Assembly: GCA_964389925.1 (NCBI GenBank)
Contig: CAYMGE010000005.1
Coordinates: forward strand, 1 to 64,000
Direction of reading: 5' to 3'
Length of the DNA stretch: 64,000 bases
Origin: CALECP01 sp964389925
GTDB lineage: Bacteria; Chloroflexota; Anaerolineae; Promineifilales; Promineifilaceae
Below, in pieces: positions 43,964-53,886 of the stretch. Position numbers and translations under genes: made by a program. The notes under the pieces are model-generated. The model had not been told where the DNA came from and did not search any database. It saw nothing but the letters and a program-made list of their open reading frames with translations. Every line of letters begins with the position of its first letter. Positions within the stretch are counted from its first letter, which is position 1.

Positions 43964-44860
43964 ATGGACAAGATCGGATTTATTGGACTAGGAATTATGG
44001 GACGTGGCATGGTAGACAACTTGCAGAAGGCTGGTCATACTGTCACTGTTTGGAATCGTACAGCGTCACGCATGGAGACATTTGTTGAGAACGGGGCGAT
44101 TGCGGCCGAAACCCCTCAACAACTAGCGGAACAATGCGACATCATCATGATTTGCGTCAGCGACACGGGCGATGTACAAGCCGTTCTGTATGGTGATGAT
44201 GGCGTGCTGGCAGGGTTGAGCGAGGGCAAGCTGGTCATCGACCACAGCACTATTAGCCCATCTGCCACAATTGAGATGGCGCAGGCGGTCAACGCGGTTG
44301 GCGCACGTTGGCTGGATGCGCCCATCAGCGGTGGCAGTGAGGGAGCTAAAAAAGGGACTCTCAGCATCATGATCGGCGGCGACGAGGCGCAGGTCGAGCG
44401 TGCCATGCCATTTTTAGACGCGATGGGTAAGACGATCACGCATGTTGGCAATCAGGGAGATGGTCAAAAGGTCAAGTTGGTCAACCAAATTTTGGTTGTT
44501 GTGACACAATTAGCGGTCAGCGAAGCACTGCTCTACGCGCAAGCCGGCGGGCTTGATTTGGATAAAACGCTCGCAGCGGTGACAGGCGGTGCGGCTGGCA
44601 GTTGGATGTTGTCCAATCGAGGGCCACAGATGGTCAAGCGCGATTGGCGGCCGGGTTTTACGATTGATTTGCAACAAAAAGATTTGCGGTTGGTGTTGGA
44701 ATCGGCCGATGATCTCGGTGTTCCCGTTCTCGGCACAGCCCAAGTTTTCCAACTCTATCGCACGCTCCAACAGCAAGGTCGCGGCGGCGATGGTAACCAC
44801 GCACTCGTCAAAGCCCTTGAACAGATGACGGGCATTGAATTGGGAGATGTGCCAGCCTAA
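43964..44860 (+). CDS. Beta-hydroxyacid dehydrogenase (3-hydroxyisobutyrate/tartronate semialdehyde reductase family)
   Basis: 298 residues. The NAD(P)-binding N-terminus IGFIGLGIMGRGMVDNLQKAG is the family signature. It is followed by VIDHSTISPSATIEMAQ, the substrate-binding DAPISGGSEGAKKGTLSIMI, and GDGQKVKLVNQILVVVTQLA with the catalytic Lys. Which hydroxyacid is used cannot be told. GGAGC precedes the ATG. It stands alone between two gene-free regions. Confidence 0.92.
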   Translation: MDKIGFIGLGIMGRGMVDNLQKAGHTVTVWNRTASRMETFVENGAIAAETPQQLAEQCDIIMICVSDTGDVQAVLYGDDGVLAGLSEGKLVIDHSTISPSATIEMAQAVNAVGARWLDAPISGGSEGAKKGTLSIMIGGDEAQVERAMPFLDAMGKTITHVGNQGDGQKVKLVNQILVVVTQLAVSEALLYAQAGGLDLDKTLAAVTGGAAGSWMLSNRGPQMVKRDWRPGFTIDLQQKDLRLVLESADDLGVPVLGTAQVFQLYRTLQQQGRGGDGNHALVKALEQMTGIELGDVPA

Positions 44861-45289
44861 CTATAACAGAGTCGCGGAGTAGAGAAAGTTGATTGCATTG
44901 CGGTCGTTTTTGCTTCGCTCTCTTACCTGTAATACTCTTAAGCTCCACCTTGCGTTTCTGTACAAATAAACCACCTTTTTTGGCACAGTCAGCGCATTTT
45001 CACTCTTTATTCACGCATTTTCGCCTATATTTAGGCGAATTTAGTACACAAGGGGCATACGCATTCCTCCTACGATCAACTAACATATCGGCAGTGCTAG
45101 TCATACTTCACCTCGCTAGCCTCATGTATTGCAGCTAAGGAACAGAGCTAAATAAGCGTCTACTTTGTGGAGCCCTGCATTCGCAGGAATGATGGGTATG
45201 ACAGTTATTTACGTCTCAATCCTAAGTATCGGTAAGTTGTAACTTCAAGTCCGTCATTGGGCTTGAATTGTATTTGTAGGAGTAATGTT
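44861..45289. promoter_or_regulatory. 429-bp leader region of the giant surface-protein gene, with a perfect hairpin
   Basis: No gene is seen. TTCGCCTA-TATT-TAGGCGAA (45020-45039) is a perfect 8-bp inverted repeat, preceded by two direct CGCATTTTC repeats (about 44992 and 45015). A GGAG ribosome-binding site lies 7 nt before the ATG at 45290. The arrangement suggests regulated expression, but no regulator is evident. Confidence 0.45.
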
Positions 45290-48200
45290 ATGAGTTTTGA
45301 TGGTCTCGGCCGGAATGGTCACCCTCTTTTTGTACCCAACAATCTATCACGGCAAAAAGGCTCTGCCTTCACATTGCTGGCAATACTGTTTTTTACGCTA
45401 TTGCCAACCGCCTCCATCTTCGCGCAATCAGCCCGCGCCCCATCTGCTACAACAATTTTTAACGCCGACTTTGAGAACGGGACAGGCGATAATGCTTGGA
45501 CAGTTTCTGGCGATGCGACAGCTGGGGCTTGGGATAGGGGTATCCAACCTGCTTACTCCGCTGGTAATTTTCAAGTGCAGCTTGCACCCGTTTCGGGCAG
45601 TACGCTTGCAACAGGTTTAGACCCAGACAACACAACGGTAGGCGGCGATGTCGATGGCGGCATCACAACGGCGCAATCTCCCTCGTTTGTACTGCCAAGC
45701 AATCAAAAGATCGACTTGAGTTTCGACTACTATTTTGGCGCAAATGCGGCGCAAGCAACCTCGTTCTTCAGAGTTAGCGTGGTCGATGCTTCAAATGATA
45801 CCATTTTGCTTGAAGTCTATGATAGCGACTTCCGCACACATGGTGTCAATGCACTTTGGACACCGCACACCGCGAATTTGTCTGACTTTGGTGGTTCAAC
45901 CGTTTATCTGCGTGCAGATGCACAGGACTCAGATGGGCTTGTGTTGGAAGCCGCGATTGATAATGTACTCGTCACCCACGAAGCGCACAACGAACTAAGT
46001 GGGCAAGTGTGGAATGATTTAGATTCAGACGGGATATTTGATGCGGATGAGCAAGGGCTTGAATCCGTCTTTGTCGAGCTTCTTGACGCGAACCAACTGG
46101 CTGTTGATGATCCCGCGCTGCCCGGTTTCCAAGCGGCAACGCGCTTGACCGATGCGACGGGTGGGTATCGCTTTGCCGACCTGCCTCCGGGAACATACCG
46201 CGTGCGAATTCCCACACCGCCCGGCGCGTATGCGATCTCGTCGCCAAATACTGTGACAGCAGACAATCAAGTAGACAATGATGATAACGGCATCCAAAGT
46301 GAAGATGGTCGTATGGTATTGTCACCACCCATCGCGTTAGCGATTGGCGAAGTTGACGATACAATCGATCTCGGTCTTGTCACTACCCCTGAGTTGCCTC
46401 AATTTGTCTATACAGCCGTCCCTGTTTTTGAATGGGCGAATGTAGATAACTCGAACGGCGAGATTTGGAATGTGACCGATACCTCACGTACTTGGACAAA
46501 AAACTACACTGACATTTATGGAAATCCGCAATCAGTAGACATCACGATGGAAATCGTTGATCCAGACAATCGCAATGACGATTTAGACCTACACGATGCG
46601 GGAAGTCACCCCTTTGATCCAGCGGGCGGTGCAGCCCCTTTTCCGGGTAGTACTGAAACAGACAACGTTGTAGGCGACGGTAGTATTGTTGATCCTTGGG
46701 ACTCCGATCTTAGTCCACTACTAACCCAAACAAATGGCGGATATGGACCCGACTTCTTAACATTTGGCATAAAAACAGAAGACTCTTTGGAGCGCGTCAC
46801 ACTGCGCTTTACCTTTTCAAAAGTTGTCAGAATTTCTGATCTCGCCGTTAGTGACATTGATGCGTCAGGTTTTGGATACTCAGCCTATGGCGGCAACAAT
46901 GGTTTGCTTTCCATCTATGAGTCTCCGGGCAACTCTTATCAAGATCGCGTCGAAGTCTACGCTTGGCGTGATGGTGTGCCAGTCGCCGTTACATTTACGC
47001 CGGGTGGCAACCTTACGTTTGCTGACGGGACATCAATTGCAGATTACGATGACGAGGAGAACCTAAACGTCACGCCAGACACCGTGTCTAGCGAAACATC
47101 ATTTAGCACGGCCGATGGCATCACCGTCATGGAAATCGTTTACTCGAATGGCTCTGAGGATACCGTCAATGAGCGCAACAAGCCAACCCACTACGATTGG
47201 TGGTCGGCCGGCGATGGCGGCACGACGTTTGGTGCAAGCGATGACCATGGCATCCGAATTTCAGGCTTTGGGCTGGTCGCGGCCGATTCAGGCAACATCT
47301 CTGGCAACGTCTTTGTCGATACCAACAACGATGACGCGGGTGATGTACCGTTAGCAGGTGTCACTTTACAGTTGCAAGACACAAATGGTAATCCCGTCAA
47401 CGATGCACTGGGCAACCCTGTGCTACCCGTCACAACAGATAGCAATGGCTACTATCTATTCACCAATTTGGCTCCCAACGACTATCGCGTTGTTGAAGTC
47501 CAACCAACTGGATACAGCAGCGTTGTCGATGGGGATACAACCGATGCGGGGGATGATGCAACAAACACAGACACGTTAGATGACTTCATTCCAGTTTCAA
47601 TTGTGGTGGGCGAAACGGACACGGGCAATGACTTTGTTGAAGAACGCACTGCAACATTGGGCAACTATGTTTGGCTCGATGAGAATGGCGACGGCGTTCA
47701 AGATGCGGGCGAAGATGGCATTCCCGGCGCAACCGTCACACTGACACCGCCAGCGGGAGTCGATTTGGGAAATGGTGTGGGTGTTGCGATCACGACAACA
47801 ACTGACCTAAATGGTGGCTACCTATTTACCAATCTGCCACCTGTTGATGGCTATACGGTTACAGTCGATACAGCGAGCCTGCCAAGCGGCTTGGCTGCCA
47901 ATCCCACCTATGATGAAAATAGCGGTACGGTCAATCCTGACAGCACAACGATTGTTGATTTGAGTCCGGGAGAGGAGCATTTGACGGCCGATTTCGGCTA
48001 CAACTGGACATCGCCAACCGACACCAACAATCCCGGAGGCAGCCCAACTGGCGCAATCGGTGATCGTATCTGGCTCGATTCGGACGGCGACGGTGTACAG
48101 GATGCGGGCGAGATCGGGTTAGCAGGTGTGCCTGTGCAGTTGTTCTATGACGCAGATGGCGACGGCGTGGCTGATGATCCGTATCCCGGTGGCACAACGA

Positions 48201-51200
48201 CAACAGATGAACACGGCAACTACATCTTTGACGACTTGCCAGCAGGGATTTACAACGTTGTTGTGACAACGCCACCGACTGGCTACACACAAACGGGCGA
48301 CCCAGATGATTTCGGTACGGTCGCTGGCAATCCAGATAATCGGACGAGCAATCCCATTGTGTTGGCTCCCGGAGATGTCTTTGTCAACGCGGACTTTGGC
48401 TATCAACCCAACGTCGGCGGCAGCGATATTGGCGATACGATCTATTTTGACAGCGATGGTGATGGCATTGAGGACGCTGGCGAACCCGGTATTGCTGGTG
48501 TGACGGTCGCCCTGCTCGATGGAAACGGCAACGTCCTCGCCACGACAATCACCGATGCAACGGGCAACTATCTCTTCCCGAACTTGCCAGCAGGCGATTA
48601 CCAAATCGTCGTGACAGACACGAACAACGTTTTGGGCGAACTTATTCCATCAGGCAATCCTGACGGAGGTGAGCCAGATAATCAAGGGGCTGTCATCACC
48701 TTGAATGGAAGCGATGACAATCTCGATCAGGACTTTGGCTATAAGCCATTTGGTCATGACAGTGGCGATGGCTTAATTGGTGACACCGTTTTCCTCGACA
48801 TAGATGGCAACGGGACACAAGATGGCAATGAGCTAGGCATTGAGGGCGTGACTGTTACATTGACAGATATTAATGGGAATGTCATTGGCATCACAACCAC
48901 CGATGAAAATGGTCATTATAGCTTTGGCAACCTCGATCCAACGGCGACATACACGGTGCGGGTTGACACGAGTACGCTGCCAAACGGGCTGTTTATTTCG
49001 GCCGATCCCGACGCAACCCTAGACTCTACCTCCGTCGTCAATCTCGGCGCGGCTGGCACAGACGGCGTGAATGACCCCGACGGTGATAACGGCATCAACT
49101 TGGGACAAGATTTTGGCTATACGGCCGATGATCCCGCGACCGACGTTATCGACGAGAGCAACACACTTTCCGGCACAATTTGGCAAGATACAGACGCAGA
49201 CGGCACGCTTGAAGGTGGAGAAGCAGGTCGTTTTGAAAACGTGACGGTTGCGCTTTACGACACCAACGGCAACCTGATTGCGACGACAACGACCGATGCA
49301 AACGGTGATTACAGCTTTGTAGGGCTGCCAGATGGTCGCTATATCGTTGATGTGACAGATGACAACAACGTTCTCGCTGGCAACTGGCACAGCGACGGGC
49401 CGAACGATGGCGCGAACAACAACAGTCAGGATGACGTTTACAGCGTTGATTTGGATTCTGCGGGAGCGAGCGACGCGGGTGTGACAAATGAGACGGCCGA
49501 TTTCGGCTACTACAGTCAGCCCGGCGCAGTCGGCAACCTCGTCTGGGAAGACCTCAACGGCGATGGAGATGTCGATTTTGGCGAACCCGGCATCGCGGGT
49601 GTCCCCGTGACGCTAACGATCAGCTATCCAAACGGTCAGTCCGTGACGCTTACACAGACGACATCAGACGGCACACAAGATGTAAACGGCGATGGGACAA
49701 TCGACCCATTGGGCTATTACAGCTTTGAAAATCTCCTATCCGACGAAGACTTCAACGGTGTAGACGGTGCAAATCCCACCTACACGTTGACCGTTGGCGA
49801 CGTGACAGGCCTCTCGTCGACCTACGATGGCACGCCAGACGCAACGGGCGTGGGCAATGGGACGGACGACAACGCGGATAACCCCGCTGGCGAAATCGCT
49901 GCCCCTGTACAGGGTGGACGCGACGATACCAATGACTTTGGATTTACAGCAGCAGCAGTAGAGTTAGGCGCAATCGGTAACTACGTCTGGCTCGATGAAA
50001 ACGGCGACGGCGTACAAGACGCTGGCGAACGTGGCATTGAGGGGGTCATCGTGACACTAACACCACCCGGATCGGTTGATCTAGGCAACGGGCTTGGTGT
50101 GGCGATTACGACGACGACTGACTCAAATGGTGGGTATCTGTTTGCGGGGCTGGCATCGGCCGATTACACCGTCAGCATCGACACCAACCAGCCCGCTCTT
50201 GCCAACGCGACCTACACACAGGCGAACCGCACCGGTCAGGACTATGGCAATCAAAATCCAGCCGGATATGTTGTCAGTTTGCAGAGTGGTGAGGTTGATT
50301 TGACGGCCGACTTCGGCTTCAACTATGGCAATAGCGATGGCAACACGGGCTTTGGCGCACTAGGTGACCGCATCTGGGTTGACCTCGATGGCGATGGTGT
50401 GCAAGACCCGAACGAACTGGGGCTGGAAGGGATTGTGGTTGAGCTATTTGATGCGGACGGCAACTCAGTCGGCACGCGCACGACAGACGAGAACGGCCTC
50501 TATCTCTTTGAAGATTTGCGCGTGGGTGCATACACGGTTGTTGTAAACAATCCACCTGCTGGCTGGACAGCGACGGGCGACCCCGATCACTACGGCACAA
50601 CGGGGACGAGCAATAATACGACCGACTTCCCCATCGTGATCGCGCCGGGCGACTTTGTGCAGACAATCGACTTTGGCTATCAGCCACCCGCTGGCGAGTA
50701 TGACAACAGCATTGGTGACACGATTTGGCTCGATGCAGATCGTGATGGCGCACAGAATGGCGATGAACCCGGACTTGCTGGTGTGACAGTTGCACTGCTC
50801 AATAGTGATGGTGAGGTGATTGCGACGACGGTAACGGCCGATGACGGAACCTACGCTTTCAACAATCTGCCCGATGGAACGTATACCGTTTGGGTCAACG
50901 ACACCAATGGTGTGCTGACAGGGCTAGAGCAGACATTTGACAACGATGTGGCAAACGGCGACACACTTGTGCTAGATAATCGCAGCACTGTCAGCGTGAG
51001 CAATGGCGAGACCAATAACGCACAAGATTTTGGCTACGTGCCACCCGCACATCAAGCTGGCAACGGCATCATCGGCGATACTGTCTGGTATGACCTCGAT
51101 GGTGATGGCGTACAAGACCCCGGCGAGGAGGGCATTCCCAATGTCTCGGTCACATTGACCTATCCAAATGGAACAGTTGTCACAACGACGACAGATTCAG

Positions 51201-53131
51201 AAGGCAACTACTACTTCCCGAATTTGCCAGTCGATGGCGATGGCGAAACATACACGATTACAGTTGTCACAAGCACGCTGCCTGGTGGGGTGAGCCAGAC
51301 ATTTGATGATGATGGAGTTGGCACGCCAAATACCTCTTCGGTGACGTTGACAACGGCCGATCCAACCGACTTCGATCAAGATTTCGCCTACAACGGCATC
51401 AACAGCTTGAGCGGCACGATCTGGGAAGATACTGACGCGGACGGTACGCTTGAAGGCGCAGAAGCGGGGCGCTTTGAAAATGTCAGCGTTAAGCTCGTTG
51501 ACAGCAATGGCGATGTCATTGCCACCACAACGACCGATGCGACAGGCGACTACAGCTTTGCCAATCTGCCCGACGGTGTCTTTACGGTTGTTGTCGAGGA
51601 TGCGAATGGTGTGTTGGATGGCTACTGGCATAGCGATGGGCCGAATGATGGCGCAAACAACAATAGCCAGACCGATCCATACGTGGTTGACCTAGACTCG
51701 GCCGGCGCAAATGCAACCCCCGTGACAAATGAGACGGCCGATTTCGGCTACTACGTTCAGCCAGGGGCTGTCGGTAATCTCTTCTGGGAAGATACCAACA
51801 GTGATGGGTTGTTCAACAATGGTGAAACGGGAATCGCCGGTGTGGTCATCACGCTGACGATTGACTACCCCTCTGGCGACTCTATCGTTCTGACGACGAC
51901 GACCTCTGACGGCTCGACGGATGTAGACGGTGATGGTGTCATTGACCCAGTTGGCTCTTACAGCTTTAACAATCTGCTGCTCGATGAAGATTACAACGGT
52001 GTCGGGACATTTGGCACAGATGAGCCAACCTATACGCTGACGGCTGGCACACCGAATGGGTTTATTACGACTTATGATGATTCGGCCGATAACACAGGCA
52101 TAGGCAACGGCACAGACAACAATGCCGACAATCCAAATGGTGAGGTCGCCTTCCCACCACAGGGTAGTGCAGACAATACCAATGACTTTGGCGTGAACCA
52201 AACAGTCATCATCGGCGACCGCATTTGGCTAGAAGCTGATGGAGATGGTCAAATTGGCGTACTTGAAGATGTTGATCCTGTCGAAGGAGCCATCATCACG
52301 GCGATTGGGGCAAATGGGGTTGTCTATACGACCACATCGGCCGCAGATGGCAGCTACTCTCTCACCGTCCCAGCCAACAGCACGTACACGGTGACGGTCT
52401 CACCGCCACTCGGACTGGCTCCCAGCACGGTCATCAACAACGCCGGCAACAACCAAAATCATGACAGCACAGGCACAGTTGTGACGGTTGGAACGACGGA
52501 TGACAACACAATCGACTTCGCGTTTACAACTGGCTATGAAGTGGGCAATCTCGTTTGGATCGATACAGAACCAACTGCCAACGGCACATACACGACGACG
52601 GATACGTTAGTCGATGGCGCAGAGGTACAGCTATTCCGTGTCACGGTCGGCGTGCCAGAGCTAACGCCATTCCGAACAACGACAACGGCGAATGGTGCCT
52701 ATCAGTTCTCTAATCTCCCTGCGGGTGATTATCAAGTGAGAATCGCGCCAGAAGAGTTCCAGAGCGGTGGTGCGTTGTTTGATGCAGGTGAAGGCGTTCC
52801 GTTCAATGTCTCACCTAATGGTGGTGGTGGTAGCGACGATGATACGGGACATGACGGCAACACACCCATCAGTCCACAGTTGTTTGGTGTCTCGTCGGAC
52901 ACCTTCACACTTGGAGGCGCAGCACCAACAGGCGAAGACCCACACGGTTTGAACTCACCTTTGCCAGACGATCAGGTTGATTGGACTGTTGACTTCGCCT
53001 TTGCTATGCCAAGCGCAACGGCGGTCACGATGAGCAATCTGTCTGTCGGACAATCTGCTTCGCTCATCGTTTGGGTTGCTCTCTTGAGCGTTCTGACGGG
53101 TCTCTTGATTATGCGGAGAAGACAGATGTAA
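45290..53131 (+). CDS. Giant SdrD_B-repeat surface protein (2613 residues)
   Basis: A signal peptide (FTLLAILFFTLLPTASIFAQ) leads into an N-terminal jelly-roll domain (FNADFENGTGDNAW, then a MAM/CBM-like fold to about 230). I count 16 SdrD_B/Cna-B-like domains, most opening with G-D/N-x-W-x-D-x-(D/N)-G-D-G-xQDxGE, a Ca-binding loop. A separate Asp-rich domain separates repeats 1 and 2 (about 375-680). Repeats 3-8 and 9-14 match one to one, a six-domain block duplicated in tandem. The C-terminus is one transmembrane helix (LIVWVALLSVLTGLLIM) and RRRQM, with no LPXTG motif. It is probably a long stalk-like adhesin. A strong terminator follows. Confidence 0.93.
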   Translation: MSFDGLGRNGHPLFVPNNLSRQKGSAFTLLAILFFTLLPTASIFAQSARAPSATTIFNADFENGTGDNAWTVSGDATAGAWDRGIQPAYSAGNFQVQLAPVSGSTLATGLDPDNTTVGGDVDGGITTAQSPSFVLPSNQKIDLSFDYYFGANAAQATSFFRVSVVDASNDTILLEVYDSDFRTHGVNALWTPHTANLSDFGGSTVYLRADAQDSDGLVLEAAIDNVLVTHEAHNELSGQVWNDLDSDGIFDADEQGLESVFVELLDANQLAVDDPALPGFQAATRLTDATGGYRFADLPPGTYRVRIPTPPGAYAISSPNTVTADNQVDNDDNGIQSEDGRMVLSPPIALAIGEVDDTIDLGLVTTPELPQFVYTAVPVFEWANVDNSNGEIWNVTDTSRTWTKNYTDIYGNPQSVDITMEIVDPDNRNDDLDLHDAGSHPFDPAGGAAPFPGSTETDNVVGDGSIVDPWDSDLSPLLTQTNGGYGPDFLTFGIKTEDSLERVTLRFTFSKVVRISDLAVSDIDASGFGYSAYGGNNGLLSIYESPGNSYQDRVEVYAWRDGVPVAVTFTPGGNLTFADGTSIADYDDEENLNVTPDTVSSETSFSTADGITVMEIVYSNGSEDTVNERNKPTHYDWWSAGDGGTTFGASDDHGIRISGFGLVAADSGNISGNVFVDTNNDDAGDVPLAGVTLQLQDTNGNPVNDALGNPVLPVTTDSNGYYLFTNLAPNDYRVVEVQPTGYSSVVDGDTTDAGDDATNTDTLDDFIPVSIVVGETDTGNDFVEERTATLGNYVWLDENGDGVQDAGEDGIPGATVTLTPPAGVDLGNGVGVAITTTTDLNGGYLFTNLPPVDGYTVTVDTASLPSGLAANPTYDENSGTVNPDSTTIVDLSPGEEHLTADFGYNWTSPTDTNNPGGSPTGAIGDRIWLDSDGDGVQDAGEIGLAGVPVQLFYDADGDGVADDPYPGGTTTTDEHGNYIFDDLPAGIYNVVVTTPPTGYTQTGDPDDFGTVAGNPDNRTSNPIVLAPGDVFVNADFGYQPNVGGSDIGDTIYFDSDGDGIEDAGEPGIAGVTVALLDGNGNVLATTITDATGNYLFPNLPAGDYQIVVTDTNNVLGELIPSGNPDGGEPDNQGAVITLNGSDDNLDQDFGYKPFGHDSGDGLIGDTVFLDIDGNGTQDGNELGIEGVTVTLTDINGNVIGITTTDENGHYSFGNLDPTATYTVRVDTSTLPNGLFISADPDATLDSTSVVNLGAAGTDGVNDPDGDNGINLGQDFGYTADDPATDVIDESNTLSGTIWQDTDADGTLEGGEAGRFENVTVALYDTNGNLIATTTTDANGDYSFVGLPDGRYIVDVTDDNNVLAGNWHSDGPNDGANNNSQDDVYSVDLDSAGASDAGVTNETADFGYYSQPGAVGNLVWEDLNGDGDVDFGEPGIAGVPVTLTISYPNGQSVTLTQTTSDGTQDVNGDGTIDPLGYYSFENLLSDEDFNGVDGANPTYTLTVGDVTGLSSTYDGTPDATGVGNGTDDNADNPAGEIAAPVQGGRDDTNDFGFTAAAVELGAIGNYVWLDENGDGVQDAGERGIEGVIVTLTPPGSVDLGNGLGVAITTTTDSNGGYLFAGLASADYTVSIDTNQPALANATYTQANRTGQDYGNQNPAGYVVSLQSGEVDLTADFGFNYGNSDGNTGFGALGDRIWVDLDGDGVQDPNELGLEGIVVELFDADGNSVGTRTTDENGLYLFEDLRVGAYTVVVNNPPAGWTATGDPDHYGTTGTSNNTTDFPIVIAPGDFVQTIDFGYQPPAGEYDNSIGDTIWLDADRDGAQNGDEPGLAGVTVALLNSDGEVIATTVTADDGTYAFNNLPDGTYTVWVNDTNGVLTGLEQTFDNDVANGDTLVLDNRSTVSVSNGETNNAQDFGYVPPAHQAGNGIIGDTVWYDLDGDGVQDPGEEGIPNVSVTLTYPNGTVVTTTTDSEGNYYFPNLPVDGDGETYTITVVTSTLPGGVSQTFDDDGVGTPNTSSVTLTTADPTDFDQDFAYNGINSLSGTIWEDTDADGTLEGAEAGRFENVSVKLVDSNGDVIATTTTDATGDYSFANLPDGVFTVVVEDANGVLDGYWHSDGPNDGANNNSQTDPYVVDLDSAGANATPVTNETADFGYYVQPGAVGNLFWEDTNSDGLFNNGETGIAGVVITLTIDYPSGDSIVLTTTTSDGSTDVDGDGVIDPVGSYSFNNLLLDEDYNGVGTFGTDEPTYTLTAGTPNGFITTYDDSADNTGIGNGTDNNADNPNGEVAFPPQGSADNTNDFGVNQTVIIGDRIWLEADGDGQIGVLEDVDPVEGAIITAIGANGVVYTTTSAADGSYSLTVPANSTYTVTVSPPLGLAPSTVINNAGNNQNHDSTGTVVTVGTTDDNTIDFAFTTGYEVGNLVWIDTEPTANGTYTTTDTLVDGAEVQLFRVTVGVPELTPFRTTTTANGAYQFSNLPAGDYQVRIAPEEFQSGGALFDAGEGVPFNVSPNGGGGSDDDTGHDGNTPISPQLFGVSSDTFTLGGAAPTGEDPHGLNSPLPDDQVDWTVDFAFAMPSATAVTMSNLSVGQSASLIVWVALLSVLTGLLIMRRRQM
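47652..52204 (+). repeat. Tandem duplication of a six-domain block in the surface-protein gene
   Basis: Block A (about 47652-49970) and block B (about 49971-52204) each encode, in order, a GNYVWLDENGDGVQDAGE domain with the VTLTPP and VDLGNG insert, a GDRIW domain, a GDTI domain, a GDTV domain, an LSGTIW domain with DTDADGTLEG and AGRFENV, and a VGNL-W-ED domain. The copies have diverged at the DNA level, so the event is not recent. Confidence 0.85.
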
Positions 53132-53244
53132 CAGAAATCCTCACCTCCCAATCCCCAAGGCTAGAGGGCAGCAGTTGCTCTTGCTCCTCCCTAGCGAAAT
53201 ATCATTTACGCAGGAGGCGGGCTTGGTGAGTTTCTTATACAACG

Positions 53245-53287
53245 AAAAAAGCCCCGACTTTCGATTTGAAAGTTGGGGCTTTTTTTA
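53245..53287 (+). terminator. Strong rho-independent terminator after the surface-protein gene
   Basis: AAAAGCCCCGACTTTC pairs perfectly, apart from one G-T, with GAAAGTTGGGGCTTTT across a GATTT loop and is followed by further T. It is located 114 bp after the stop. Confidence 0.92.
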
Positions 53288-53302
53288 TTCATGTTATGCG
53301 AA

Positions 53303-53374
53303 GTAGGGGTTAGGTAAGCGGAGCACGATCTCATCAGACAACAATAGAGCATAAGTCATTTGCCTAGCCCCTAC
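53303..53374. repeat. Dispersed element with inverted GTAGGGGTTAGGTAA-like ends, copy 2
   Basis: GTAGGGGTTAGGTAAGCGG at 53303 and CATTTGCCTAGCCCCTAC ending at 53374 repeat the ends of the element at 2099-2249, with a shorter centre (72 against 151 bp). The outer left flank TATTCATGTTA is also shared. Confidence 0.75.
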
Positions 53375-53404
53375 TATATATTGTGCGACATGCGTTATTC
53401 ATTC

Positions 53405-53617
53405 CTACCGCATATCGGGTAGTTCATGCTTTGTACGTTCGCGGCGGCGCATACGGCGGATCGCTTTTTTCTTTTCGATGCGGCGTTCCTCGCTTTTGCC
53501 GATGTGCCAGCGACGGCGGCGGACTTCACCAAGTACACCGCTGCGTGTGATGACTTTACGAAAACGGCGCAACAATTGGTCGCCTGTCTCGTTGTTACCT
53601 GCAACAACCTTTGGCAA
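53405..53617 (-). CDS. rpsU: Small ribosomal subunit protein bS21
   Basis: 70 residues, highly basic. ETGDQLLRRFRKVITRSGVL is the bS21 signature, followed by EVRRRRWHIGKSEERRIEKK and an Arg-rich tail. The start is TTG at 53617, chosen because a perfect AGGAGG lies 10 nt upstream and the product then begins MPKVVAGNNE. A competing frame over the same bases (53395-53628) gives no family match. bS21 sits near the anti-Shine-Dalgarno end of 16S rRNA and aids initiation. The gene stands alone, with a hairpin in its leader. Confidence 0.93.
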   Translation of the reverse strand: MPKVVAGNNETGDQLLRRFRKVITRSGVLGEVRRRRWHIGKSEERRIEKKKAIRRMRRRERTKHELPDMR

Positions 53618-53680
53618 TTTGCTCTCACCTCCTTTTGTGTGAGATAGCCAAGCTCAAATCACTGATTTAAGACATGATAA

Positions 53681-53700
53681 AGCGGCTCGAAAAAGCCGCT
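53681..53700 (-). promoter_or_regulatory. Hairpin in the rpsU leader region
   Basis: AGCGGCT and AGCCGCT form a perfect 7-bp stem about 64-83 nt upstream of the rpsU start. On the minus strand the loop is T-rich. It could be an attenuator or a protein-binding leader element. Confidence 0.4.
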
Positions 53701-53787
53701 ATGTAAAAGGTAGCATATTTTTTTGACGTGGGCAAATAGGGTGGTCTTCTACCTTGAAATCTCATACACTGCCCAATGGATAACATC

Positions 53788-53831
53788 AGTATTCGGTCAT
53801 TTCTTCACCGAATATCGTTCTACCGAATACT
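53788..53831. promoter_or_regulatory. Operator-like cluster of ACCGAATA half-sites upstream of the CCA gene
   Basis: AGTATTCGGT (53788-53797) is the exact inverse of ACCGAATACT (53822-53831), and a third half-site ACCGAATA lies between them (53807-53814). The array lies 56-99 bp before the start of the nucleotidyltransferase gene. No such half-site was noticed elsewhere in the window. Confidence 0.55.
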
Positions 53832-53886
53832 ATGAGATATTTGATCTTTACTTACGCCATGTGATGTACGGGCATTGAGGGAAAAC

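Noticed and set aside
43222..45289. tRNA or other structured RNA gene in the large gaps
   Set aside because: No cloverleaf, T-loop GTTCGA motif or riboswitch-like core could be found by eye; a covariance-model search would be decisive.
48119..48604. Antisense ORFs within the giant surface-protein gene (also 49019-49390, 51692-52201)
   Set aside because: They are produced by the Asp/Gly/Thr-rich codon pattern of the sense strand and show no start signals or family motifs.
53395..53628. 77-residue ORF overlapping rpsU in another frame
   Set aside because: The frame at 53405-53617 encodes bS21 behind a perfect AGGAGG; the alternative has no family features.
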